NCBI GenBank assembly: GCA_043768625.1
Contig: JAYVKG010000029.1
Location: forward strand, 1-13,695
Direction of reading: 5' to 3'
Origin: UKL13-2 sp043768625
Lineage (GTDB): Bacteria; Pseudomonadota; Gammaproteobacteria; Burkholderiales; Usitatibacteraceae
Length of the DNA stretch: 13,695 nucleotides
The first letter of the stretch is position 1, and each line of letters starts with the position of its first letter. The notes beneath the pieces are model-generated. The model was not told the origin of the DNA and made no database searches. It saw nothing but the letters and a program-made list of their open reading frames with translations. Of the stretch, positions 1 through 7,311 are shown piece by piece. The position numbers and the translations under genes were made by a program.

Positions 1-15
1 GGAACAACAATACCT

Positions 16-51
16 GCAACACCTGCAGAACATAGCCGATCGAGGTGTTGC
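16..51. repeat. 9-bp inverted repeat just upstream of the IS30 remnant
   Basis: The arms GCAACACCT (16-24) and AGGTGTTGC (43-51) are perfect inverted complements separated by 18 bases. The right arm overlaps the GAGGTG ribosome-binding-like sequence of the putative transposase start at 53, so a hairpin in mRNA could mask that site. It might also be part of a degraded insertion-sequence end, but the window begins too close to judge. No function is assigned. Confidence 0.4.
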
Positions 52-52
52 G

Positions 53-983
53 ATGAATGAAAGCCAGCGTAGTCGTCCGTGCGGTCCACATTCGGACGCG
101 AAGGAACGCGAAAAGACCAGTATTGGATTGGTGCAAAGACTCAATGGTTGAGCCATCAGCAGGCAGCTGAAACGATCCGCAAACACGATTAGCCGTGGGA
201 AATTACGTTATCAAGTTCGGCAGATAATGCGGGCGTGCTGCTGCTTTGCCGGGGATACTGGGCTCCGCAACAAGCCGTCATCGCCAAGCGTCGCGGCGGG
301 CGCAAACGAAGACTGGATTTAGCGGCAGAGGCAGGCACGTGCTTGTTAAGCGACCATGTGCGGACACAGTTACTGACGGGGTGGTCCCCCAGAGCGATCG
401 CCTGTCGACTGAAGCAAGATTCACCGAACGACGCAAACTGGCTCTTTTCGTCATGACAATCCATGACGCCGTCCACATCCTGCCGCGCACCAGTTGAAAG
501 CACTGTTGGTGGCCGAAGGCTTGCATCAGGGGCACGAGAAGCGTCGCCCACGTCAAGCCAAAGGGCGTAAGCCTGCCCAGGTTCGCAACGTTGGCGCGGT
601 ATCGATTCATGAGCGCCGCCTAAAGGTGGACACGCGTCTGCTGCCGGGCATTGGGAAGGCGATCTGACCATCGGGCGAAGCAGTCATAGTCAAGTGGGCA
701 CGATGCTGGAGCCAGTCAGCCGCAAACTGGTGCTGGCGCGCACCCGGACAAGCAAACGACAACCGTGCGGACAGCGTTCGCGCGTGCATTGGGATCGGTA
801 CCCTGTGCGCTGCGCAAGACCCTGACCTACGACCAGGGCAGCGCAGACTTGGGCAAGTTTTCGCAAGCTGGGCTCGATGAAATCGCTGAACGTATGATTG
901 ACCGCCCCAGCGAAATTCTCGGTTGGCGTACACCAAATGAGGTCTATGCAACCATGTTGGCTGGTGTTGCAGTTAAAGATTGA
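53..983 (+). pseudogene. Degenerate IS30-family transposase (DDE type)
   Basis: This is a broken IS30-family transposase, whose intact relatives cut and join insertion-sequence ends with a DDE active site. The ATG at 53 follows GAGGTG with a 5-base gap. Pieces can be followed across frames. A helix-turn-helix region ending NTISR (to about 197) contains an in-frame TGA near 153. Then come a WSPRAIACRLK segment (about 385-417), IHDAVHILPR (about 460-489), EGLHQGHEKRRPR and VSIHERR, and HWEGDL, which carries the first Asp (661-663) just after a one-base deletion near 647. After another shift near 755 come TLTYDQG with the second Asp (831-833) and LGWRTPNEVY at the C-terminus. Between TYDQG and LGKFSQ about 45 residues normal for the family are missing, including the catalytic Glu region, so it cannot be active. 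At least five frame changes are needed. Family assignment is firm; exact element ends were not found. Confidence 0.88.
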
Positions 984-1004
984 ATGTCCTGCTTAAGTTT
1001 ACAA

Positions 1005-1038
1005 ACGCTAGCGCCCGCGCGGTCGCTGGCGTCTTTTT
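1005..1038 (+). terminator. Intrinsic terminator after the IS30 remnant
   Basis: The arms ACGCTAGCG (1005-1013) and CGCTGGCGT (1024-1032) pair over nine positions with one G-T wobble, across a GC-rich 10-base loop. A short C plus five T run follows (1034-1038). It is oriented for plus-strand transcripts, such as any read-through from the transposase remnant that stops 22 bases upstream. It is judged from shape only. Confidence 0.7.
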
Positions 1039-1130
1039 GCCCTGACAAGCCCGCCCACTGGCGATCTGCACTTTAAAATCCTGCTGAATCCGCCGTGACA
1101 CGATTGTATCGCGGTGACGCACGCCAGCAA

Positions 1131-1160
1131 AAAAACGGCCTGCAAAGGCAGGCCGTTTTT
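1131..1160. terminator. Bidirectional intrinsic terminator
   Basis: A perfect stem CGGCCTGC (1136-1143) and GCAGGCCG (1148-1155) with an AAAG loop is flanked by five A on the left (1131-1135) and five T on the right (1156-1160). It therefore works as a Rho-independent terminator in both directions. On the minus strand it lies 25 bases past the M13 peptidase stop codon and should end that transcript. On the plus strand it backs up the terminator at 1005-1038. Confidence 0.92.
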
Positions 1161-1184
1161 AAAGCGTACGCCGCGCCAGTTAAT

Positions 1185-3284
1185 CTACCAAATCGTCACC
1201 CTTTGGTCCGGCGGCAAATACATCTTGTCGCCCGCCTTGACACTGAATGCCTGATAAAAGCCGGGCTGATTTTTAAGCGTTGCATTGCCGCGTACTTCGG
1301 AGGGCGAATGCGAATCGGTCTTCAGCAAGACGATGGTGGAATCGTCGCGTGCCTTGCCGCGCCAAACTTGCGCCCAGCCGAGGAACACGCGTTGTTCGCC
1401 GGTAAAGCCGTCGATCACCGGCGATTTCTTGCCAGCAAGCGACAGGTGATAGGCCTTGTAGGCAACTGCCAGACCGGAATTGTCACCAATATTCTCGCCC
1501 AGCGTCAGCGCGCCGTTGACGTGATAACCAGGCAGCGGCGAGTAGCCGTCGTATTGCGCGATGAGCGATTTGGTTTTGGCAGAAAATTTTTCGCGGTCAT
1601 CCTTGGTCCACCAGTTGCGCAGATTGCCGATCGCGTCGGACTGGCTGCCCGAGTCGTCAAAGCCATGACCAATTTCGTGACCGATCACGGCAACGATACC
1701 GCCATAATTTACCGCGTCATCAGCGGCTGCATTGAAGAACGGAGGTTGAAGGATTGCCGCCGGGAAGACAATTTCGTTCAAGCGCGAATTGTAGTAAGCA
1801 TTGACCGTTTGCGGCGTCATGCCCCACTCTTCGCGATCAACGGGTTTACCAAGCCGCGCGATATTGCGATTGCTTTCCGCAACGCTGACCCGCTTCAAAT
1901 TGCCGATCAGATCATCCTTGCTGACGAGGATTGCCGAGTAATCCCGCCACTTGGTGGTGTAGCCAATCTTCGGGTTCATCGTCGCCAGTTTTGCCCGCGC
2001 TTCCTTTTTGGTCGCCGGGCTCATCCAGTCGAGTCCATCGATACTTTGGCCAAATGCGACCACCAGATTGGCCACCAGTTTTTCCATGCGCGCCTTGTTC
2101 TCCGGCGGAAAATGCTTTTCGACGTAGCGCTTGCCCAGCGCCTCGCCCAGCGATCCTTCGATCAGGCGCACACCACGCTTCCAGCCATCCTCGTTGGCGG
2201 GCACACCGCGCAGCAGGGTGCCGTTGAACGCGAAGCTGTCATCGACGAAAGACTTGGAAAGGTACGGCGCATACTGGCTGATGAGATGCCATTTGAAATA
2301 GGCTTTCCAGGTGGCAATGGGAGTGGTGTCGACTGCCTTGCCGAAGCCCGCCAGATAGCTGGGCTGGCCTACAATTAAAGAGGTGACTTTGCCGTCGAGT
2401 TCCACTGCGCGCAATTGCGCATTCCAGTCATAGCCGGGGACCAGCTCAGCGAGTTTGGCGAGTTCGAATTTATTGTAGGTCTTGACCGGATCGCGGTTTT
2501 CAACGCGGGTCCACTGCGCTTTGGCAAGGTCTGTTTCCAGCGCGATTATTTCTCTGGCACGCAAAGCAGGGTCTTTCTCCCCGGCCTGCGCCAGCATTTT
2601 TTCAATCAGTGCCTGATACTTGATGCGCGCGTCTTTCAACTTGGCATCCGTCTCATTCAAGTAATAATCGCGATCCGGCAAGCCCAGCCCGCTTTGATAA
2701 AGCGCCGCCGCGTATTGGGTCGCGTCTTTCGCATCCTGCACCACGCGCAGCGCGAACGGCGTGGTGATGCGCATTTGATTGAAGTAGCCGATCAATGCCG
2801 GCAATTCGCTTTTGTCTTTAACCGCGTCGATGCGCGCGAAGTCAGATTGCAGCGGCGTCAAGCCCAGCGACTCGCGCCGTGCCTCGTCCATGAAACTCTG
2901 GTACAAATCGCCGATTTTCTGCGCTTCGCTACCCTCCGCTTTGTCTTTTTGTGCAGCGATTGAATCAACGATAACACGCAGATTCGCTAACGCGGTCTCG
3001 CGCAATTCATCAAATGAGCCCCACCGCGATTTGTCCGCCGGGATGGTGGTATTTTTCAGCCACGCGCCGTTCGTGTAAAGATAAAAATCATCCTGCGGGC
3101 GTACCTTGGTATCCATATTCTGTAGCTCAATGCCGGATATTAATGCCGGCTCCGCAGTGACTTTGGCGGCAGTTTTGGCAGCAGCTGTCAGCGGTGCATC
3201 ACCGGCGTAAGCGTTGCCAAAGTAGGTGGATGCCAACACCATGAACTGGAGGGAAATAAGGGTGTTCAATAAACGTCGATTCAC
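1185..3284 (-). CDS. M13-family zinc metallopeptidase (PepO/neprilysin-like), exported
   Basis: This is a predicted zinc endopeptidase of the M13 family (neprilysin/PepO type), which cleaves oligopeptides outside the cytoplasm; 699 residues is normal for a bacterial member. The zinc site is HEIGH at 536-540 with the third ligand Glu597 in GENIGD (596-601). The substrate-binding motif NAYYN (495-499) lies 41 residues before HEIGH, as in neprilysin. His659 and Arg665 in the HSPSEVR stretch match the other conserved binding residues. The N-terminal helical domain occupies roughly residues 35-430 and the catalytic domain roughly 480-699. I chose the GTG at 3284 because AAGGA sits 8 bases upstream and it begins a clean signal peptide ending AYA/GD (after residue 27). 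The open frame runs on to 3479, but that extension shows no family similarity and is likely noncoding. The gene is divergent from the YghX-like hydrolase and ends at a strong terminator. Confidence 0.95.
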   Translation of the reverse strand: MNRRLLNTLISLQFMVLASTYFGNAYAGDAPLTAAAKTAAKVTAEPALISGIELQNMDTKVRPQDDFYLYTNGAWLKNTTIPADKSRWGSFDELRETALANLRVIVDSIAAQKDKAEGSEAQKIGDLYQSFMDEARRESLGLTPLQSDFARIDAVKDKSELPALIGYFNQMRITTPFALRVVQDAKDATQYAAALYQSGLGLPDRDYYLNETDAKLKDARIKYQALIEKMLAQAGEKDPALRAREIIALETDLAKAQWTRVENRDPVKTYNKFELAKLAELVPGYDWNAQLRAVELDGKVTSLIVGQPSYLAGFGKAVDTTPIATWKAYFKWHLISQYAPYLSKSFVDDSFAFNGTLLRGVPANEDGWKRGVRLIEGSLGEALGKRYVEKHFPPENKARMEKLVANLVVAFGQSIDGLDWMSPATKKEARAKLATMNPKIGYTTKWRDYSAILVSKDDLIGNLKRVSVAESNRNIARLGKPVDREEWGMTPQTVNAYYNSRLNEIVFPAAILQPPFFNAAADDAVNYGGIVAVIGHEIGHGFDDSGSQSDAIGNLRNWWTKDDREKFSAKTKSLIAQYDGYSPLPGYHVNGALTLGENIGDNSGLAVAYKAYHLSLAGKKSPVIDGFTGEQRVFLGWAQVWRGKARDDSTIVLLKTDSHSPSEVRGNATLKNQPGFYQAFSVKAGDKMYLPPDQRVTIW

Positions 3285-3343
3285 AATTCGTGTCCTTAGG
3301 GTGATAGTTTCGAGAGGTGAAGTAAAGTAACAGCCGGATAAAT

Positions 3344-3398
3344 TTGCGCAACGGTGGCCGCGTGTGCCAACATTATTGCTGAAACGCGCAAGTTGCGC
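3344..3398. promoter_or_regulatory. Paired TTGCGC palindromes between divergent genes
   Basis: The 236-bp gap between the divergent M13 peptidase and YghX-like hydrolase genes contains TTGCGCAA (3344-3351), a perfect 8-bp palindrome. About 45 bp away is GCGCAA-G-TTGCGC (3386-3398), a perfect 6-bp inverted repeat around one base. Both are built from the same TTGCGC half-site, in different arrangements. They are candidate operator sites for a regulator acting on both genes; this is inference from symmetry and location. No convincing -35/-10 pair was identified on either strand. Confidence 0.4.
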
Positions 3399-3520
3399 AC
3401 TGCGGCGTGGTTTCATGGCTGCGGGAGTGAACAGACAACACCGTGGCCGGCGGCTGTGCCCATGGCGCCGATGCAGCACTTTGCAGAATCTGACCTTTAA
3501 TTTTTGAACGGAGCTTTGCC

Positions 3521-4411
3521 ATGCAAATAAAAACTTCGCACGATTTCGACCCTGCAGTAATGAAGCTGTTTGATGAGTATGTGCACGGGATTATTGATCG
3601 CCGCGCCTTTCTCAGCAGTGCGACAAAGTATGCCGTCGGCGGCATGACCGCCACCATGTTGCTTGACGCCTTGAACCCGAAATTTGCCGAGGCGCAACAG
3701 GTGAAAAAAGACGATCCGCGCATTCGCACAAAGTTGGTCGAGTACGCGTCAGTCGATGGCTACGGCAAGATGCGCGGCTACCTTGCGATGCCGCTGAAGA
3801 CGTCCGGCAAACTGCCCGGCGTTTTGGTGGTGCATGAAAATCGCGGACTCAATCCGCACATTGAAGATATCGCCAGACGTCTGGCGGTGGATAATTTCGT
3901 TGCGTTCGCACCCGATGCGCTGTTTCCGCTCGGAGGCTATCCCGGCGATGAAGACAAGGCGCGCGAGCTTTTCGCAAAACTGGAGCAACCAAAATCTCGC
4001 AACGATTTTGTCAATGCGGCCACTTTTTTGAAAACCTTGCCCGAATCCAGCGGAAAAATTGGCGTGGTCGGATTTTGCTATGGCGGCGGCATTGCCAATT
4101 TGCTGGCGACACGTATTGCCGATCTAGGTGGCGCGGTACCGTTTTACGGGTCCCAGCCGCCCGCCGCTGACGCGGCGAAAATAAAAGCGCCACTGCTGGT
4201 TCATTACGCCGAGGACGATGAACGTATCAACGCCGGCTGGCCCGCGTATGAGGTGGCACTGAAAGCTGCAGGCGTAAAATTTGAGATGTTTAAGTATCCG
4301 GGCACACAGCACGGGTTTAATAACGATACGACGCCGCGCTATGACGAAAAAGCGGCCAAACTGGCCTGGCAAAGAACTGTGGAATTTTTTAACAAAAACT
4401 TGCGGGCTTAG
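3521..4411 (+). CDS. YghX-like dienelactone hydrolase family protein, Tat-like signal
   Basis: This is an alpha/beta hydrolase of the dienelactone hydrolase family, closest by motif memory to E. coli YghX; its true substrate is unknown. The Cys-Asp-His triad is visible: Cys186 in GFCYGGG, Asp233 in AEDDERI and His264 in TQHGFNN. Glu106 in HENRGLNPHIED is the conserved residue that pairs with the nucleophile. The 296-residue length suits the family. The N-terminus (1-26) is hydrophilic, then DRRAFL (Arg27-Arg28) precedes a hydrophobic stretch to about residue 52 ending FAEAQQ. This resembles a twin-arginine signal, so periplasmic export is likely but not certain. The ATG at 3521 has CGGAG eight bases upstream. 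The gene is divergent from the M13 peptidase gene and convergent with the amidohydrolase gene; no clear terminator was seen in the 183-bp gap after it. Confidence 0.93.
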   Translation: MQIKTSHDFDPAVMKLFDEYVHGIIDRRAFLSSATKYAVGGMTATMLLDALNPKFAEAQQVKKDDPRIRTKLVEYASVDGYGKMRGYLAMPLKTSGKLPGVLVVHENRGLNPHIEDIARRLAVDNFVAFAPDALFPLGGYPGDEDKARELFAKLEQPKSRNDFVNAATFLKTLPESSGKIGVVGFCYGGGIANLLATRIADLGGAVPFYGSQPPAADAAKIKAPLLVHYAEDDERINAGWPAYEVALKAAGVKFEMFKYPGTQHGFNNDTTPRYDEKAAKLAWQRTVEFFNKNLRA

Positions 4412-4483
4412 TGGTCGGGGCAGTACCGGGAGGACAAACTCAGCCACTGGCAAGGCGTTGCACCCTTAAAGGCCTGTAAAGCG

Positions 4484-4502
4484 CCGCCAACTTGTGATTG
4501 GC
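4484..4502. repeat. Small hairpin between two convergent genes
   Basis: CGCCAA (from 4484) and TTGGCG (to 4502) form a 6-bp stem in the 183-bp gap between the converging YghX-like hydrolase and amidohydrolase genes. There is no T run on either side, so it is a weak candidate for transcription termination. Nothing else recognisable was found in this gap. Confidence 0.25.
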
Positions 4503-4594
4503 GTGAAATCGGGCGACCTGCGTTGGTCGGCCGCATCAGCGCGCTTGAAGGCTGATATATCTTTTCGGCCGCCGCCATCACTCCTGGAGATCAG

Positions 4595-5884
4595 TCAGGG
4601 TCGGCGGTACACTACACCGTCCTTCATCACAAAGGCCACGCGATTCATCACCGCAATGTCTATTGACGGATCGCCCGGAACTGCAACTATATCCGCAAGC
4701 TTGCCTGCTTCGATTGAGCCGATTTGCGCTTCCATCCCCATGACGCGCGCGCCGTACAGCGTGGCGGCACGCAGCGCTTCCAGCGGCGGCATGCCGGCCT
4801 CGACCATGTACTCAAATTCTTTCGCATTTTCACCATGGGGCGCAACGCCCTGATCGGTGCCGAAGGCGATATTCACTCCGGCCCGGTAGGCGCGGCCAAA
4901 CATACCCTGAATCTGCGGCCCGATGGCTTGCGCCTTGGGTCGGATGATGTCAGGAAAATAACCGGCCGTTTTCGCCTGTTCTGCCACGTACCGCCCCGCC
5001 GAAATCGTCGCGACCAGCCAGGTGCCGCTTTGTTTCATCAGCGTAATAGCTTCATCGTCCAGATAGCTGCCGTGTTCGATCGTCTGCACCCCTGCACGGA
5101 TCGCGCGTTTAATCCCCACCGCGCCGTGCGCATGGGTGGCAACCGAAAAACCGTAATCTTTCGCGGTAGTCACGATTGCCGCCAACTCTGCATCCGCAAG
5201 CAGCGGGGCATCGCCACTCTTGGCGAGAGAAAGCACGCCGCCGGTGGTGGCAATTTTGATGAGGTCGAAGCCCTCCTTGTATCGCTGGCGTACGGCCCGC
5301 CGCGCTTCATCGGCACCACTGACAATTCCCAAATCCGGACCGGGATTGCCCATCAGTTCGGAGCGTAGCGCATTGGTTGGATCGCCGTGGCCGCCGGTAG
5401 AGGTGATGAAACCGGCCGCCTGGATGCGTGGGCCCTTTACCAGCCCCTTGTTGATGGCATTGCGCAAGCCGACACTTACGCCCTGCGCGCTGCCGAGATC
5501 ACGCACCGACGTGAAGCCCGCCATCAGGGTTTTCTCGGCGTTGCCCACGCTGCGCACGGCATAGTCGGCCGGATTGAATGTGAAAGACTCGATCGTAGCA
5601 GCCGGCGTCAGGCTGAACGCCAGATGGACATGCAGGTCGATCAGGCCCGGCAGGCAAGTATAATCGCGCAAGTCGATTACGTTGCCATCCGCTGGCGTGG
5701 TGTAGCCGCGATCAATGCGTACAATCGTTTGCGCCTCGACGACGACAGTGCGCTCGGTAAGCACTTGCAGCGCGCGCACATCCACGATACGGCCACAGTG
5801 CAGCAAGGTCGGGGCTGCCGCAACCTGCCCGGCACCCGCCAGGCAAAACATAGCAACGGTAAAATTGACGATAGACTTTAGCAA
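4595..5884 (-). CDS. Exported amidohydrolase (imidazolonepropionase-like / Xaa-Pro dipeptidase-like)
   Basis: This is a metal-dependent amidohydrolase of 429 residues. Visible metal ligands and active-site residues are His85 and His87 (LHVH), Lys210 (the likely bridging lysine in DLIKIATTGG), His251/His253 (ATHAH), His271 (IEHG) and Asp344 (FGTDQG). The pattern matches the subgroup usually annotated as imidazolonepropionase-like, several of whose characterised members are carboxypeptidases or prolidases acting on dipeptides. An N-terminal signal peptide is likely (hydrophobic core to about residue 22, then VAAAP), which argues against cytosolic histidine degradation. The start is TTG at 5884, with GGGAG seven bases upstream; no better ATG lies near. 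The gene diverges from the lipoprotein esterase gene across 88 bp. The substrate is unproven; a peptide role would fit the nearby exported M13 peptidase, but that link is inference. Confidence 0.93.
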   Translation of the reverse strand: MLKSIVNFTVAMFCLAGAGQVAAAPTLLHCGRIVDVRALQVLTERTVVVEAQTIVRIDRGYTTPADGNVIDLRDYTCLPGLIDLHVHLAFSLTPAATIESFTFNPADYAVRSVGNAEKTLMAGFTSVRDLGSAQGVSVGLRNAINKGLVKGPRIQAAGFITSTGGHGDPTNALRSELMGNPGPDLGIVSGADEARRAVRQRYKEGFDLIKIATTGGVLSLAKSGDAPLLADAELAAIVTTAKDYGFSVATHAHGAVGIKRAIRAGVQTIEHGSYLDDEAITLMKQSGTWLVATISAGRYVAEQAKTAGYFPDIIRPKAQAIGPQIQGMFGRAYRAGVNIAFGTDQGVAPHGENAKEFEYMVEAGMPPLEALRAATLYGARVMGMEAQIGSIEAGKLADIVAVPGDPSIDIAVMNRVAFVMKDGVVYRRP

Positions 5885-5972
5885 GATTGCGCTCCCGAAG
5901 GCTGAACAATAAATATACGAATAGTGTAACGCGGTTATTTATTCGCGTGCTTTTTTCCCCGATAATATCGGC
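5885..5972. promoter_or_regulatory. AT-rich divergent promoter region
   Basis: These 88 bp separate the divergent starts of the amidohydrolase (minus) and the lipoprotein esterase (plus). The centre (about 5908-5945) is notably AT-rich compared with the flanks and should hold both promoters. I could not pick a convincing -35/-10 pair, and I see no clear inverted repeat. Confidence 0.45.
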
Positions 5973-6872
5973 ATGAAATCATCCATACCAAGCCGTCCGG
6001 CGCGCATGATGTTTGCCGCAATCCTTGCTGCCATGGCCGCCGTGCTTGCGGCCTGCACGCCCATACGTCTGTTCAATATCCTCATCCCGGAAACCGGTCT
6101 GGAGGCGTCGCACGATATCGCCTTTGGCACCAATGCCCGCGACAAACTCGACGTTTACCGGCCCGTTTCAACTGCGTCCAGCGGTACTACGGTCCCTAAA
6201 CCGGTGGTGGTGTTTTTTTATGGTGGTGCTTGGGACTCTGGTGATAAGAGCGGTTACCTGTTCGTCGCTGAAGCGCTCACGTCGCGTGGCTATGTGGTGG
6301 TGATTCCCAATTACCGGCTCTATCCGGAAGTCACTTTCCCGACCTACATGGACGACGCTGCGCTCGCCTTGAAATGGACCTTTGATAACGTCGCCCAGTA
6401 CGGCGGTGACCCGGCCAGGGTGGTGGTAATGGGACACTCTGCAGGGGCGCAGCTCGCCGCGCTGGTGGCTTACGACGGCAAATATCTGCAACGTTCCGGC
6501 ATCGATAAGCGCCGGATAAAGGGCGTGGTCAGTCTTGCAGGGCCGATGGATTTCCTGCCGCTGACCGAGCCGAAACTTGAATTCATTTTTCCACAGGAGG
6601 TTCGCGCAGCCTCACAGCCGATTAACTTCATTACCGGCAGCGAACCGCCTTCCCTGATGCTGCACGGCGAAAAAGATACGCGGGTGGGAATCCACAACAG
6701 CAGAAATATCGCTGCGCGTATCAGTGAACGCGGTGGTGTGGTTGAGACTACTTACTATCCCGAAATGGGCCACATCGGCATCCTGCTGGCGCTGGCCGCG
6801 CCATTGCGCAACGGCAAACCGGTCCTTGACCGGGTGGCGAAATTTATCGATGAGCGCACCGCCCTTCACTGA
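5973..6872 (+). CDS. Alpha/beta hydrolase lipoprotein (BD-FAE/esterase-lipase family)
   Basis: This 299-residue serine hydrolase resembles the BD-FAE / carboxylesterase group, which hydrolyse ester bonds in small molecules or polysaccharide side groups. FYGGAWDSG (82-90) is the oxyanion-hole region, Ser156 in GHSAGAQ is the nucleophile, Asp235 lies in HGEKDTRV and His267 in EMGHIG. The N-terminus has Arg residues, a hydrophobic stretch and the lipobox LAAC with Cys28. It is therefore likely a lipoprotein; the residues after the Cys (Thr-Pro) do not include Asp at +2, so outer-membrane sorting is possible. The ATG at 5973 has a weak ribosome-binding site, but it starts the signal sequence properly. 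The gene is divergent from the amidohydrolase gene and followed by a long noncoding stretch. The natural substrate cannot be read from the sequence. Confidence 0.87.
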   Translation: MKSSIPSRPARMMFAAILAAMAAVLAACTPIRLFNILIPETGLEASHDIAFGTNARDKLDVYRPVSTASSGTTVPKPVVVFFYGGAWDSGDKSGYLFVAEALTSRGYVVVIPNYRLYPEVTFPTYMDDAALALKWTFDNVAQYGGDPARVVVMGHSAGAQLAALVAYDGKYLQRSGIDKRRIKGVVSLAGPMDFLPLTEPKLEFIFPQEVRAASQPINFITGSEPPSLMLHGEKDTRVGIHNSRNIAARISERGGVVETTYYPEMGHIGILLALAAPLRNGKPVLDRVAKFIDERTALH

Positions 6873-7311
6873 GTCCGGGCGGCTTTATTCTGCGTACAAC
6901 GGGCTTTGCCGGAGGGTGTCCGGGCTGCAGCCCATATTGCAGCAGTGCCCTCAGTTAAATTGCAACGATTATCCATGACGTAACCAAACCTGCCGCGGTT
7001 GAAGCGCTGCTACCCGCGCCGCAGGTTGCCCGATGGCGGCACTGGTGAAGGCAACGCTGCAGTTACTTGGTACCCGGCAGTCGCGCCACAGACCGCGGCG
7101 CAATCTGAGCTACACAGATTTTTTATTCTTCTCCGATTCAGGAAGCAAAGTCCATTACTGGCGCGGCGTTTGCCGACTTTTCGAGCCACGATCCTCGCCA
7201 GTGCTTGATTTATCTCTGCTTATCAAATTTGCGCCAGCCTGCGCGAGCCATACTTCTAGCGGCTTTCCGGCCGCAGGTAATTGCAAGCTGGCGCGTCCTG
7301 CTTAGGTAATA
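6873..7311. other. 439-bp stretch without a credible gene
   Basis: This gap separates the lipoprotein esterase from the YIP1-family gene converging on it. It holds the perfect 12-bp palindrome GGGCTGCAGCCC (6922-6933). It also has an 8-bp inverted repeat GCGCCAGC (7231-7238) / GCTGGCGC (7287-7294), enclosing a smaller GCGGC/GCCGC pair (7259-7263, 7270-7274). The open frames here (for example 7033-7305, plus) have no ribosome-binding site or recognisable family. No T-tailed terminator was found for either flanking gene. It may be decayed coding sequence, but no remnant was recognised. Confidence 0.5.
7231..7294. repeat. Nested inverted repeat downstream of the YIP1-family gene
   Basis: GCGCCAGC at 7231-7238 and GCTGGCGC at 7287-7294 are perfect complements with 48 bases between. 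An inner 5-bp pair (7259-7263 and 7270-7274) could make a branched stem. It begins 18 bases past the YIP1-family stop on the minus strand. Lack of a T run argues against a classical terminator; it could stabilise the transcript 3' end or be a REP-like unit. Confidence 0.35.

Noticed and set aside
12..27. Direct repeat ACCTGCA twice at the left edge
   Set aside because: Two 7-bp copies two bases apart are too short to support a repeat array or CRISPR; no further copies follow.
189..951. Minus-strand open frames of 160, 110 and 114 codons
   Set aside because: They are antisense to the IS30 remnant, whose plus-strand fragments match transposase blocks in the right order.
1095..2378. Long plus-strand open frame (427 codons)
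   Set aside because: It lies antisense to the M13 peptidase, which has all expected motifs. The frame shows no recognisable domain, has Arg/Ile/Val-rich composition typical of an antisense shadow, and begins inside the shared terminator region.
3285..3479. N-terminal extension of the M13 peptidase to an upstream start at 3479
   Set aside because: The added 65 residues are Arg/Cys/His-rich and unlike the family. The GTG at 3284 has a ribosome-binding site and starts a proper signal peptide.
4724..5881. Plus-strand open frames of 214 and 164 codons
   Set aside because: They are antisense to the amidohydrolase, which has a complete set of metal-ligand motifs.
6999..7305. Two overlapping plus-strand open frames (69 and 90 codons) in the intergenic stretch
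   Set aside because: There is no ribosome-binding site, no recognisable family and no export or membrane feature. They most likely occur by chance.
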